Of a stretch of 64,000 bases of DNA, positions 22,160 to 29,328 are shown piece by piece (the stretch's first letter is position 1; every line of letters starts with the position of its first letter). The notes below the pieces were generated by a model. It did no database searches, was not told the origin of the DNA, and saw only the letters and a list, made by a program, of their open reading frames with translations. Made by a program: the position numbers and the translations under genes. The DNA comes from Rhodococcus opacus B4 (GTDB lineage Bacteria; Actinomycetota; Actinomycetes; Mycobacteriales; Mycobacteriaceae): contig NC_012522.1 in assembly GCF_000010805.1 (NCBI RefSeq), forward strand, positions 3,658,001 to 3,722,000, read 5' to 3'.

Positions 22160-22642
22160 TTAGAGAACCGTGGTGAGAATGGTCCTGACGATCATCGAGA
22201 TCGCGACGACGCCGAATATTCCGAGTCCAACGATCCACACGTAGAACATGAGGCGCAGGTGTATGAGATTCCCGAACCAGCCTGCATCCAACTTCGTTTC
22301 ATAGGGTTTCCGGAAGGCCGCGCCGTGTGGCCCCCAGTCTCCCGCCCCGAGTTCGTCCTGTTCGAAGCGGTCGAGCCACTGTACGTCCCGAATTTCAGCC
22401 TGTCGGTGGCTCGCCATGAGCATGATCGAGATCACCGACAAGTTCAGCGCGAGCACTGCGGAGAAGATCCGAGCCCACGTGTCGACGCCCTGACCCAACG
22501 CGATGCTGAACAGGAAGGCTTGGGCGGTCAGGCTCAGGGCCGGGACCTGCCAGAGCAGGTTCTCGTATTGCAGGCGGCGGGCCGCCACCACCCGGTACAA
22601 GGCCTCTGGATCGGTGGGGCGCCGGGGCGCGGGATTGGCCAC
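22160..22642 (-). CDS. Predicted integral membrane protein, unknown family
   Basis: 160 residues with three likely membrane segments (around residues 35-52, 60-77 and 128-152). A conserved-looking soluble motif R-R-L-Q-Y-E-N-L-L-W-Q-V-P-A precedes the first, and D-R-F-E-Q-D-E-L-G-A-G-D-W-G-P-H-G lies in the loop. I do not recognise the family. It lies between the sulfatase and another membrane protein, all on the minus strand, and could be co-transcribed with them. Confidence 0.65.
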   Translation of the reverse strand: MANPAPRRPTDPEALYRVVAARRLQYENLLWQVPALSLTAQAFLFSIALGQGVDTWARIFSAVLALNLSVISIMLMASHRQAEIRDVQWLDRFEQDELGAGDWGPHGAAFRKPYETKLDAGWFGNLIHLRLMFYVWIVGLGIFGVVAISMIVRTILTTVL

Positions 22643-22714
22643 ACCGGCACTGTCTCATGAAACAAACATCTTCCGCCAGAGCCGTAACCCGGTGCCCGGC
22701 GTCGGCGTGCACGC

Positions 22715-23377
22715 TCAGTTCGGGCGGGTCGATTCGTGCCGACCACCCGCGAGGATGAACACACTGATCAACAGCACCCACGCCGGAAACAGCAGAGTCA
22801 CCCAGAAACTCAGGCTGACGACCAGTAGCAGGATCAGCGCCACCAGATAGGTGATCACCGCAAGCCAGCGCGGCATCAGGCCCGTGCGTAGCCAAATCGT
22901 GCCGAGCGAAATCATGAACACCCCGGCCATGCGCAGCGCGTAGATGTTGTTGATCTGCAGCATCACCTCCCGTCCGAAGTAGACGATCGACGATTGCGGG
23001 AGGTCGGTCTGCCGCGAGACGGCGAGCACACCACCGGCGACCGCCGTCGAGGTGAAGATCATGGCCAGAAACAGCAGCCCGCTGCCCAGGAACACCGTCG
23101 AGAAGAATCGGTCCTCGAGATTCCCGAGCCGGTCGCGGATGACGGCGACGAACCACAGGAATGCGATACCCGCGAACGGTAAAAGAGTCAATGCGACAGA
23201 CATTCTCGATCCGGTGCGCCCCACCCACGCCGTGTCCGTGACGACGCCGCCGGGCAGCGCGGTGCGCACCAGCACGAAGCTGATGGCGAAGAGCACGGCG
23301 AACACGATGCCGGCGATCGCCGCGGCGCGCGGAGTCTTCAGCTGCCGCAACCGCGCATCGCCCTGCACTTCGGCCAT
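22715..23377 (-). CDS. Predicted multi-pass membrane protein
   Basis: 220 residues from the ATG at 23377, the first start near the hydrophobic body; a start at 23455 is possible but adds a charged tail without a good ribosome site. Five to six hydrophobic segments alternate with short loops. No catalytic motif is visible and the family is not recognised. It lies 72 bp upstream of the preceding membrane protein gene in the same orientation. Confidence 0.62.
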   Translation of the reverse strand: MAEVQGDARLRQLKTPRAAAIAGIVFAVLFAISFVLVRTALPGGVVTDTAWVGRTGSRMSVALTLLPFAGIAFLWFVAVIRDRLGNLEDRFFSTVFLGSGLLFLAMIFTSTAVAGGVLAVSRQTDLPQSSIVYFGREVMLQINNIYALRMAGVFMISLGTIWLRTGLMPRWLAVITYLVALILLLVVSLSFWVTLLFPAWVLLISVFILAGGRHESTRPN

Positions 23378-23429
23378 ACACCAATCTAGACCGAAGTCGT
23401 GTTTCCCGACAGGCCTTCGGCCCGTGCGC

Positions 23430-23457
23430 GGTTGACGAGTCCCTGCACTCGTCAACC
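23430..23457 (-). terminator. Stem-loop after the PHP-domain gene
   Basis: Perfect 11-bp inverted repeat GGTTGACGAGT (23430-23440) and complement (23447-23457) with a 6-nt loop, 11 bp past the stop of the PHP gene. No T tract; probable terminator. Confidence 0.55.
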
Positions 23458-23468
23458 ACTCACGAGCG

Positions 23469-24485
23469 CTACTTTGCCCATTCCAGCAGATCGTCGGCGG
23501 ACCACGTGTTCACGACGCGGTCGGCCTCGACCCCGCACCGCATGGCGCGTTCGCATCCGTACCCCTGCCAGGCGAGTTGCCCGGGGGCGTGCGCGTCGGT
23601 GTCGATCGAGAACAGGCACCCCACGTCCATGGCCAGATCGATCAGCCTGCTCGGCGGGTCGCGGCGCTCGGGACGGCTGTTGATCTCGACGGCGGTGCCG
23701 TGGTCGCGGCAGGCGGTGAACACCTGCTCCGCGTCGAACGTCGACTCCGGCCTGGTCCCGCGCCCGCCCTCGACGAGGCGGCCGGTGCAGTGCCCCAGCA
23801 CGTCGACGAGCGGATTCTCGACGGCTCTGACCATCCGCCGGGTCATGGCCCCGCGCTCGGCGCGCAACTTGGAGTGCACGCTGGCGACCACGATGTCGAG
23901 TTCGTCGAGCAGATCCGGATCCTGGTCGAGCGAACCGTCGTCGAGGATGTCGACCTCGATGCCGGTGAGGATGCGGAACGGCGCGAGTTCCTCGTTCAGC
24001 TCGGCGATCACGTCCAGCTGAGACCGCAGACGCTCCGCGGACAGGCCGTTCGCGACCGTCAGTCGCGGGGAATGATCTGTCAGAGCGCAATATTCGTGGC
24101 CGATGAGCGCCGCGCTGCGCATCATCTCGTCGATCGGGCTGCCGCCGTCCGACCAGTCCGAATGGGTGTGCAGATCGCCCTTGAGCGCCTGCCGCAGCGC
24201 ACCGCCGCCGATCGGCTCCGCGCCCTCCCGCAGTTCCGCGAGATAGACGGGGACCCCGTCGAGCGCCTCCCGGATCACCGTCGCCGTCTTCGGCCCGATG
24301 CCCGGCAGATCCTTCCAGCTGTCGGTGCGCCGGCGAACGTCCCGCTGCTCCTCCGACAGTTCGGCCACCACGTCGGCCGCCCGCCGGTACGCCTTCACGC
24401 GATGCGTCTCCGCCCGCGACCGTTCGAGCCAGAACGCTGTCTCACGCAGGGCCTGCACCGGGTCCATCGGGCTGTCGGCGTCCAT
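23469..24485 (-). CDS. PHP-domain metal-dependent phosphoesterase with helix-hairpin-helix N-terminus
   Basis: 338 residues. The N-terminal 100 residues hold a PolX-like helical part and a helix-hairpin-helix (L-P-G-I-G-P-K-T-A), usually a DNA contact. The PHP domain follows with D-L-H-T-H-S-D-W-S-D-G-G near residue 103, C-A-L-T-D-H-S, I-E-V-D-I-L, V-A-S-V-H and a final D-T-D-A-H. This equals the C-terminal half of family X polymerases without the nucleotidyl-transfer domain, and similar stand-alone proteins are common in mycobacteria. A role in DNA repair or phosphate-ester hydrolysis is inferred. Starts at 24485 or 24467 are both possible. Confidence 0.85.
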   Translation of the reverse strand: MDADSPMDPVQALRETAFWLERSRAETHRVKAYRRAADVVAELSEEQRDVRRRTDSWKDLPGIGPKTATVIREALDGVPVYLAELREGAEPIGGGALRQALKGDLHTHSDWSDGGSPIDEMMRSAALIGHEYCALTDHSPRLTVANGLSAERLRSQLDVIAELNEELAPFRILTGIEVDILDDGSLDQDPDLLDELDIVVASVHSKLRAERGAMTRRMVRAVENPLVDVLGHCTGRLVEGGRGTRPESTFDAEQVFTACRDHGTAVEINSRPERRDPPSRLIDLAMDVGCLFSIDTDAHAPGQLAWQGYGCERAMRCGVEADRVVNTWSADDLLEWAK

Positions 24486-24512
24486 GACTCCAGTGTTGCG
24501 CCCACCCGGACA

Positions 24513-25388
24513 TCACCGCAACGCTTCGCGCGCGCCGTCCCGGACCGCGGTGGTGAGCGCCGCGAGGATCGGCGAATCCAGCTTCCACCGCTGCCAGTAC
24601 AGCGGGACGTCGACGGGTCGGGACGGGTCGAGTTCGACGAGACCGTGGTCGTCGCCGGTGTGCAATTCCGGCAGCAGACCCCAGCCCAGTCCGTGGCGGA
24701 CGGCGTCGGAGAACGCGGACGAGCCGGGGACGAAATGCCTCGGGGGTTGCAACCGGCGCCGGGTGAAGCCGCGCAGGAACCGGGCCTGCAGTTCGTCCTT
24801 GCGGTCGAAGTCGAGCATCGGCGCCACCGCGAGGGCGTCCGCCGTCGGGCCGTCGGGGAGCCAGCGGTCGGCGTAGTCGCGGCTGCACAGCGCGCGGTAC
24901 CGCATCGATCCCAGCTTCTCCACCGTACAGCCCTGGACTGCCTCGGGGACTGACGTCACCGCGGCCATCACCGTGCCCTCCCGCAGCAGGGTGGTCGAGT
25001 GGAATTCGTCTTCCCGATGCAGGTCGAACAGCGCCCGATGTTCCGGTGCCAGCCGGGCGAGCGCCGGAATCATCCACGTGGACAACGAATCCGCGTTGAC
25101 GACGAGGGACAGCGTGCTCGTCGTCGCCTCCTCGGGATTGAGGGAGGACATGGCCTCGCGCTCGAGGTGGGCCATCTGGCGGGCGAGCGTGAGCACGACG
25201 TGTCCGGACTCGGTGGCCCGGACCGGCTTGGCCCGCTGCACCAGGACGCGTCCCACCTGCTGCTCCAGCGCCTTGATCCGCTGGCTCACCGCCGACGGCG
25301 TGATGTGCAGTACCCGGGCCGCGGCGTCGAAGGTGCCCTCGTCGATCACGGCGGCGAACGTGCGGAGAGCTGCCAGGTCCAAATCCAT
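24513..25388 (-). CDS. lysG: LysG/ArgP-type LysR regulator
   Basis: 291 residues from the ATG at 25388. The N-terminal helix-turn-helix reads L-A-A-L-R-T-F-A-A-V-I-D-E-G-T-F-D-A-A-A, then T-P-S-A-V-S-Q-R-I-K-A-L-E, as in ArgP/LysG. It is divergent from lysE with 72 bp between start codons, the arrangement known from Corynebacterium, where LysG activates the exporter when lysine, arginine or histidine accumulates. The long frame upstream to 25988 is antisense to lysE and is not coding. Confidence 0.92.
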   Translation of the reverse strand: MDLDLAALRTFAAVIDEGTFDAAARVLHITPSAVSQRIKALEQQVGRVLVQRAKPVRATESGHVVLTLARQMAHLEREAMSSLNPEEATTSTLSLVVNADSLSTWMIPALARLAPEHRALFDLHREDEFHSTTLLREGTVMAAVTSVPEAVQGCTVEKLGSMRYRALCSRDYADRWLPDGPTADALAVAPMLDFDRKDELQARFLRGFTRRRLQPPRHFVPGSSAFSDAVRHGLGWGLLPELHTGDDHGLVELDPSRPVDVPLYWQRWKLDSPILAALTTAVRDGAREALR

Positions 25389-25414
25389 ATGAAGTGATGC
25401 TAATGGCAATGAAG

Positions 25415-25424
25415 GATAATTATC
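25415..25424. promoter_or_regulatory. AT-rich palindrome between lysG and lysE
   Basis: GATAATTATC is a perfect 10-bp palindrome in the 72-bp divergent region and stands out in GC-rich DNA. It is the best candidate for part of the LysG site or a shared promoter element. Confidence 0.5.
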
Positions 25425-25460
25425 TGGATTGATGGCCTGGGGGTTCGTAGCGTGGTTCTC

Positions 25461-26078
25461 ATGCACCTCACCCCTGCCCTGCTCACGGCGGCCGCCGGCT
25501 TCGGCACCGGACTGTCGCTGATCGTCGCGATCGGCGCGCAGAACGCATTCGTCCTGCGGCAGGGAATCGTCCGCAGGCACGTCCTGCCGGTGGTCGTGCT
25601 GTGCGCGGTCTCGGACGTGGTCCTCATCGCCGTCGGAATCAGTGGGATCGCTGCGGTCCTCGCCCACGCCCCGACCGCCATCACCGTGATCCGCTGGGTG
25701 GGAGCGGCATTCCTCCTCTGCTACGCCGTGTTCGCGGCTCGTCGCGCCCTGCGCCCCGGCACCCTCGACGCCGCACAGGAAGTCGGATCGGCGACATTGG
25801 CGACGTCCGTTCTCACCTGCCTCGCACTCACGTGGCTCAACCCGCACGTCTACCTCGACACGGTGCTGATGCTCGGCTCGGTGGCAAACAACCAGGGCGA
25901 GTCCGGGCGGTGGCTGTTCGGTCTCGGCGCCGCCACCGCCAGCGTCGTCTGGTTCCTCGCACTCGGCTACGGCGCCCAGCTCCTGCACCGCGTGTTCGCC
26001 CGTCCCGGCGCGTGGCGCGTGCTCGACGCCGGGATCGCCGCGTTGATGCTCACCCTGGGCATCGCCCTCGTCGCCTAG
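25461..26078 (+). CDS. lysE: L-lysine/basic amino-acid exporter LysE
   Basis: 205 residues from the ATG at 25461 (a GTG at 25452 would add three residues). Six hydrophobic segments and the motif I-V-A-I-G-A-Q-N-A-F-V-L-R-Q-G near residue 24 identify the LysE/ArgO exporter family, which pumps out lysine and arginine by proton exchange. Its divergent neighbour is the LysG-type activator. L-T-W-L-N-P-H-V-Y-L-D-T in the middle is another family signature. Confidence 0.95.
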   Translation: MHLTPALLTAAAGFGTGLSLIVAIGAQNAFVLRQGIVRRHVLPVVVLCAVSDVVLIAVGISGIAAVLAHAPTAITVIRWVGAAFLLCYAVFAARRALRPGTLDAAQEVGSATLATSVLTCLALTWLNPHVYLDTVLMLGSVANNQGESGRWLFGLGAATASVVWFLALGYGAQLLHRVFARPGAWRVLDAGIAALMLTLGIALVA

Positions 26079-26094
26079 TCAACATTTGGTTGAC
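26078..26094. promoter_or_regulatory. Operator-like dyad GTCAAC-N5-GTTGAC
   Basis: Perfect 6-bp arms around ATTTG, starting in the last base of the lysE stop codon. A near-identical dyad lies 29 bp further on (centre to centre). Together they look like a double operator for the downstream transcript; the regulator is unknown. Confidence 0.65.
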
Positions 26095-26106
26095 ACGGTT
26101 CTGATC

Positions 26107-26123
26107 GTCAACAAATACTTGAC
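26107..26123. promoter_or_regulatory. Second GTCAAC-type dyad, next to the start codon
   Basis: GTCAAC-AAATA-CTTGAC differs from the first dyad by one base in the right arm. It ends two bases before the ATG of the 31-codon reading frame at 26126, so a bound protein would block both transcription start and ribosome access. Confidence 0.6.
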
Positions 26124-26125
26124 AC

Positions 26126-26221
26126 ATGTCGGATGCCGCGCTCGTCCGGCTCACGTCGCAGGCGCGGGAGTCGGTTCACGAACTGCTGGACGACCGCACC
26201 TGCTACCTGATGGAACGGTGA
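26126..26221 (+). CDS. Possible 31-residue peptide or leader before the PPOX gene
   Basis: A short frame (M-S-D-A-A-L-V-R-L-T, ending Y-L-M-E-R) begins directly after the paired operators, and its TGA overlaps the next gene's ATG as T-G-A-T-G. That overlap suggests translational coupling. It could be a leader peptide, the remnant of a longer gene, or chance. No family is recognised. Confidence 0.35.
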   Translation: MSDAALVRLTSQARESVHELLDDRTCYLMER

Positions 26222-26631
26222 TGGACGCCGTCGCACGATTCGCCGCCGCCCGCGTCGCCCGGCTCGCCACGGTGGGGGCGGACGGCGCGCCACACCTGGT
26301 TCCCCTCGTCTTCGCGCTCGACACCGACACCATTTATTCCTGCGTCGATCACAAACCCAAACGCACCACAGCGCTGCGGCGCCTGAGCAACATCTCCGCC
26401 AACCCCGCCGTCACCCTGCTCGTGGACCACTACGACGAGAACTGGGACCACCTGTGGTGGGTCCGGGTCGACGGCCGGGCCGAGATCCTCGAACCCGGCT
26501 CGGCCGAGGGCGCCGCCGCGATCGACGTCCTGGCCGCGAAGTATCCGCAGTACGTCGACCGCCGCCCGGACGGGCCCGTCGTCGCCATCCGCACGCTGTC
26601 CTGGCACCACTGGAGTGCCTCCGGCCTGTGA
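26221..26631 (+). CDS. PPOX-class FMN/F420-dependent oxidoreductase-like protein
   Basis: 136 residues of the split-barrel pyridoxamine-phosphate-oxidase-like fold, matching the actinobacterial TIGR03668 group. Visible are A-R-V-A-R-L-A-T-V-G-A-D-G-A-P-H-L-V-P near residue 10, D-H-K-P-K-R-T-x-A-L-R-R-L and a C-terminal L-S-W-H-H-W-S. Such proteins bind F420 or flavin and reduce varied substrates. Its ATG overlaps the stop of the 31-codon frame. Two GTCAAC operators precede the transcript and a 40-bp palindrome spans its stop codon. Confidence 0.82.
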   Translation: MDAVARFAAARVARLATVGADGAPHLVPLVFALDTDTIYSCVDHKPKRTTALRRLSNISANPAVTLLVDHYDENWDHLWWVRVDGRAEILEPGSAEGAAAIDVLAAKYPQYVDRRPDGPVVAIRTLSWHHWSASGL

Positions 26632-26667
26632 GTACTTGTTAACCGCCGGCGGTTAACAAGTACTCAC
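26628..26667. repeat. Perfect 40-bp palindrome, copy 1 of a dispersed element
   Basis: Twenty bases from 26628 (GTGAGTACTTGTTAACC then GCC) are followed at once by their exact complement, with no loop. The stop codon of the PPOX gene lies inside the left arm. A second copy at 42983-43022 shares the arm GTGAGTACTTRTTAACC and the following CGGGG. It may act as a terminator or be a small mobile palindrome. Confidence 0.9.
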
Positions 26668-26687
26668 GGGGCGATAGCCTCGTCGGC

Positions 26688-27356
26688 ATGCCCACAGCCC
26701 TCATCACCGGCGCCAGCCGTGGCCTCGGAGCCGCCATCGCCCGGGAACTCGCACCGACCCACGACCTCCTGCTCGGCGCCCGGTCGGCGGGTTCGCTGGA
26801 CGGAATCGTGTCGGAGCTGCCCACTGCCGCGCCGTGGCCCGTCGACGTGACCGACTACGACGCGGTGGCGACGGCGTGCGCCCCGATCGACCGGCTCGAC
26901 GTCCTCGTCCACAACGCCGGGGTCGCGGACCTCGCGACCGTCGCGGAGTCGACCGTCGAACAGTGGCGGCACACGCTCGAGGCCAACGTCATCGCGGTGG
27001 CGGAGCTGACCCGGCTGCTGCTGCCGGCCCTGCGCGCCGCAGGCGGCCACGTGGTCCTGATCAACTCGGGTGCCGGCATCCGCGCGAACGCGGGCTGGGC
27101 GTCGTATGCGGCGAGCAAATTCGCCCTGCGGGCGTTCGGGGACGCACTGCGACTCGAGGAACCGTTACTGCGCGTCACGTCAATCCACCCCGGGCGGATC
27201 GACACCGATATGCAGCGCGCCATCGTGGCCGGCGAGGGCGACGAGTACCGGCCGGAGAACTATCTGCAACCGTCGACCGTCGCGAAAGCAGTGCGTACCG
27301 CGGTGGAGACGCCGCGTGACGCGCACCCTACGGAAGTCGTGTTGCGGGTGCGCTGA
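26688..27356 (+). CDS. Short-chain dehydrogenase/reductase
   Basis: 222 residues, a short classical SDR. The coenzyme site T-G-A-S-R-G-L-G is at residues 7-14, N-A-G near 74, and the active site S-G-A-G followed by Y-A-A-S-K near 140. The arginine after the first glycines favours NADP(H). It follows the palindrome and probably has its own promoter. The substrate is unknown. Confidence 0.85.
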   Translation: MPTALITGASRGLGAAIARELAPTHDLLLGARSAGSLDGIVSELPTAAPWPVDVTDYDAVATACAPIDRLDVLVHNAGVADLATVAESTVEQWRHTLEANVIAVAELTRLLLPALRAAGGHVVLINSGAGIRANAGWASYAASKFALRAFGDALRLEEPLLRVTSIHPGRIDTDMQRAIVAGEGDEYRPENYLQPSTVAKAVRTAVETPRDAHPTEVVLRVR

Positions 27357-27372
27357 CAGCGGAGAAACTTGC

Positions 27373-27399
27373 GTGAGATACATCACAGATTGATCTCAC
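27373..27399. promoter_or_regulatory. Inverted repeat GTGAGAT-N13-ATCTCAC
   Basis: Perfect 7-bp arms in the AT-richer region between the SDR and the small acidic protein gene. It could be an operator for the downstream gene or a weak terminator of the SDR gene. Confidence 0.4.
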
Positions 27400-27509
27400 A
27401 TAAAGGCTTTAAGCTGCTCACAATCAGTCGCCCTACAGTTCTTCTCATCAGCAGAGGTCGCAAACGTGAGTCAGGTCCAGCGAGCTGACTCCCAGGAGGT
27501 ATCCCCACG

Positions 27510-27848
27510 ATGAACACCGAACAGCGTATGCACAGCGACTCCGTCGCGGTCGACGGCGACGTCTTCGCGACGATGTTCACTCTCGATCTCGGTGACGGCG
27601 AGGTCGATCGCGACGCGGTCGAGCGGATTCACGCCGGCGAGTTCGACGAGTGGATCGAGGCGGCAGCACGCTCCGGTCTGTTCACGCCGCAGGCGGTCGC
27701 GTCCCTGGTGCAGGGGTGGCAGGAGAACCCGAAGTCCCTGTTCGACGCCCTCCTCGTCGATGCCGACGAGATGACCCACAAGCGCTACGCGATCATCTGG
27801 GACGCCCTCGACGACGCCGACACGTTCGAGAGCGTCGAATACGCCTGA
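27510..27848 (+). CDS. Small acidic protein of unknown function
   Basis: 112 residues, strongly acidic (many Asp and Glu, including D-A-L-D-D-A-D-T-F-E-S-V-E-Y-A at the end). A very strong ribosome site (CAGGAGGT) sits 10 bp before the ATG, suggesting good expression. No domain is recognised. The 150 bp upstream are AT-rich for this genome and hold an inverted repeat, so it is probably regulated separately. It converges on the isomerase gene, 3 bp away. Confidence 0.65.
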   Translation: MNTEQRMHSDSVAVDGDVFATMFTLDLGDGEVDRDAVERIHAGEFDEWIEAAARSGLFTPQAVASLVQGWQENPKSLFDALLVDADEMTHKRYAIIWDALDDADTFESVEYA

Positions 27849-27851
27849 CGG

Positions 27852-28502
27852 TCAGAACGGCCACGCGGGTACGGGCGGCAGGCCCTCCCGCGTGGGGCGT
27901 CCGACGACCCAGGCCAGCAGTTCGGTGCGCGGAAGTTCCGGCACCCGGACATCCGGATGCCGGGCGGCCAGCTCCGGCAGTTCCGTTTCCAACGTGTGCT
28001 CCACGAAAAGCTCCGGCCAGTCGGTCGCCGAGTAGTCGAGGCCGAGGTCTACGTGGTGGATCTCGAGTTCACGCCAGCGCAGCACCGGCACCTGACGCGC
28101 CGGCACCCGCCGACGCCAGTTCACCGGCGTCTCGTACAGATCTTCGGTGATCCCGCGCAGCGACTCGATCACCCGCCGTCCCGCGAAGCGGAAATCGGCC
28201 ACCAGTAGTTCCGCCGGACGTCCGGCCCCCTCCTCGATCGCGGCGGCCCGCGCGGCCGGACCGCCCGGGTACATCTCGGGCGCGGCCTCCCCGGTGAGCA
28301 CCCCGACGGCGAATCGGTTGAGCGCGTCGGCGTTCCTCGCGAGGTGCGTGACGACGTGTCCCCGGCTCCACCCCGGCAGCAGCGACGGCCCCCGCGCCTG
28401 ATCGTCGGTCAAGCCCGCCAGGGTCGCCTCCACCGTCCGGTGCGATTCGGCAACCGCATCGAGCAGTTGGGCATACGACAGTGCGGCACTCGGCGACGTC
28501 AT
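27852..28502 (-). CDS. Mycothiol-dependent maleylpyruvate isomerase-type (DinB-fold) protein
   Basis: 216 residues. The N-terminal four-helix DinB-like domain shows G-W-S-R-G-H-V-V-T-H-L-A-R-N-A-D with its metal histidines near residues 49-53, and E-L-E-I-H-H-V-D-L near residue 146, as in the Corynebacterium maleylpyruvate isomerase of the gentisate pathway. The C-terminal part is the MDMPI C domain. It is not beside other gentisate genes; a salicylyl-CoA-type set lies 30 kb away. Many actinobacterial paralogues act in other mycothiol reactions, so the exact role is open. Confidence 0.82.
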   Translation of the reverse strand: MTSPSAALSYAQLLDAVAESHRTVEATLAGLTDDQARGPSLLPGWSRGHVVTHLARNADALNRFAVGVLTGEAAPEMYPGGPAARAAAIEEGAGRPAELLVADFRFAGRRVIESLRGITEDLYETPVNWRRRVPARQVPVLRWRELEIHHVDLGLDYSATDWPELFVEHTLETELPELAARHPDVRVPELPRTELLAWVVGRPTREGLPPVPAWPF

Positions 28503-28704
28503 GCTGACGATGCTCCCACAACTCGACCACGGCAGAATTCAGGATCCCGATAACGGAACGGTGAAGATCGACTTCCGGCGGGTGCACATGGGACATTCGC
28601 ACTGACACTGAGATCGGCTGTCGGACAACGTGGTTGGAAGGTTGTGTGTGATGTACAACGAACCGCGAGCGTAGGCTTCGATCCGGTAGAGACCGGGATG
28701 CTGA
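28503..28704. other. Non-coding stretch next to decayed genes
   Basis: About 200 bp between the isomerase start and the RelE remnant. No start codon, antitoxin gene or repeat could be supported; it may hold debris of the toxin's 5' end. Confidence 0.5.
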
Positions 28705-28941
28705 CCAGCGGCGATCGCGCGATCGCTTCCACCGCGGATCGTCCACGCCGTCATCGAGTTCATCTCCGGACCACTCGCCGACAACCCCCACCGACTGGGC
28801 AAACCCCTGCGTGACGACCTCGCCGGCCTCCACAGCGCCCGCCGCGGCGACTACCGCATCCTGTTCCGCATCGACGACCCCAACCAGACCATCGTCGTCG
28901 TCGTCGGAATCGACCACCGCGCCCACGTCTACCGCACCTAG
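28705..28941 (+). pseudogene. RelE/ParE-type toxin remnant, no start codon
   Basis: 78 codons in frame to TAG read S-L-P-P-R-I-V-H-A-V-I-E-F-I, G-P-L-A-D-N-P-H-R-L-G-K-P-L, then S-A-R-R-G-D-Y-R-I-L-F-R-I and H-R-A-H-V-Y-R-T. This is nearly the complete RelE fold of mRNA-cleaving toxins. A TGA directly precedes the segment, and no ATG, GTG or TTG opens it before the conserved core, so the first 10-15 residues are lost. No antitoxin gene is adjacent. Confidence 0.82.
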
Positions 28942-29002
28942 CCAGCGCATTCCGACGAAGAACGCACACCGTGGCAGACCACCGCAGAAGACGGAGGTAA
29001 TA

Positions 29003-29328
29003 AGGACCGGTCTGGCCGATCGGCAGGCGGCGCTGGTCCGGGCCCTCGTCGCGTCGGGGGAACCACCCGACGAATTCGACCGCGGGGCGCACTCGACACG
29101 ACATCGAAGGCATTGCTGCGCAAGCGGTCCGGCGAGGTGGGCGATCGCATTCCCCACGTCCGCGCAGCGTGCGGCGAACGATTCTTCGCGCTGTTCACCG
29201 CCTGGGCGGAGGGCAGGCCGAAGGTGAGCACGCGCGCCGACGCCGAGGTCTTCACCGCACACCTCGAGTCGATCGGCGAACTGCCCGCACCCACGCGGCG
29301 GCGCCTGTTCAGCCTCCGACGAAACTGA
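29003..29328 (+). pseudogene. SCO6045-like small protein, start codon lost and frameshifted
   Basis: A GGAGG at 28993-28997 stands at normal distance before AGG-ACC-GGT-CTG, where relatives begin ATG-ACC-GGT-CTG. The frame continues L-A-D-R-Q-A-A-L-V-R-A-L-V to about 29080 and then resumes in another frame as A-L-L-R-K-R-S-G-E-V-G, ending at 29328. It resembles small actinobacterial proteins with the SCO6045-like domain, of unknown function. The lost start and the frameshift make it a pseudogene. It overlaps the convergent hydrolase gene by 20 bp. Confidence 0.65.

Noticed and set aside
28539..28802. Minus-strand frame of 87 codons facing the RelE remnant
   Set aside because: It overlaps recognisable RelE sequence on the other strand and has no ribosome site or known motif.
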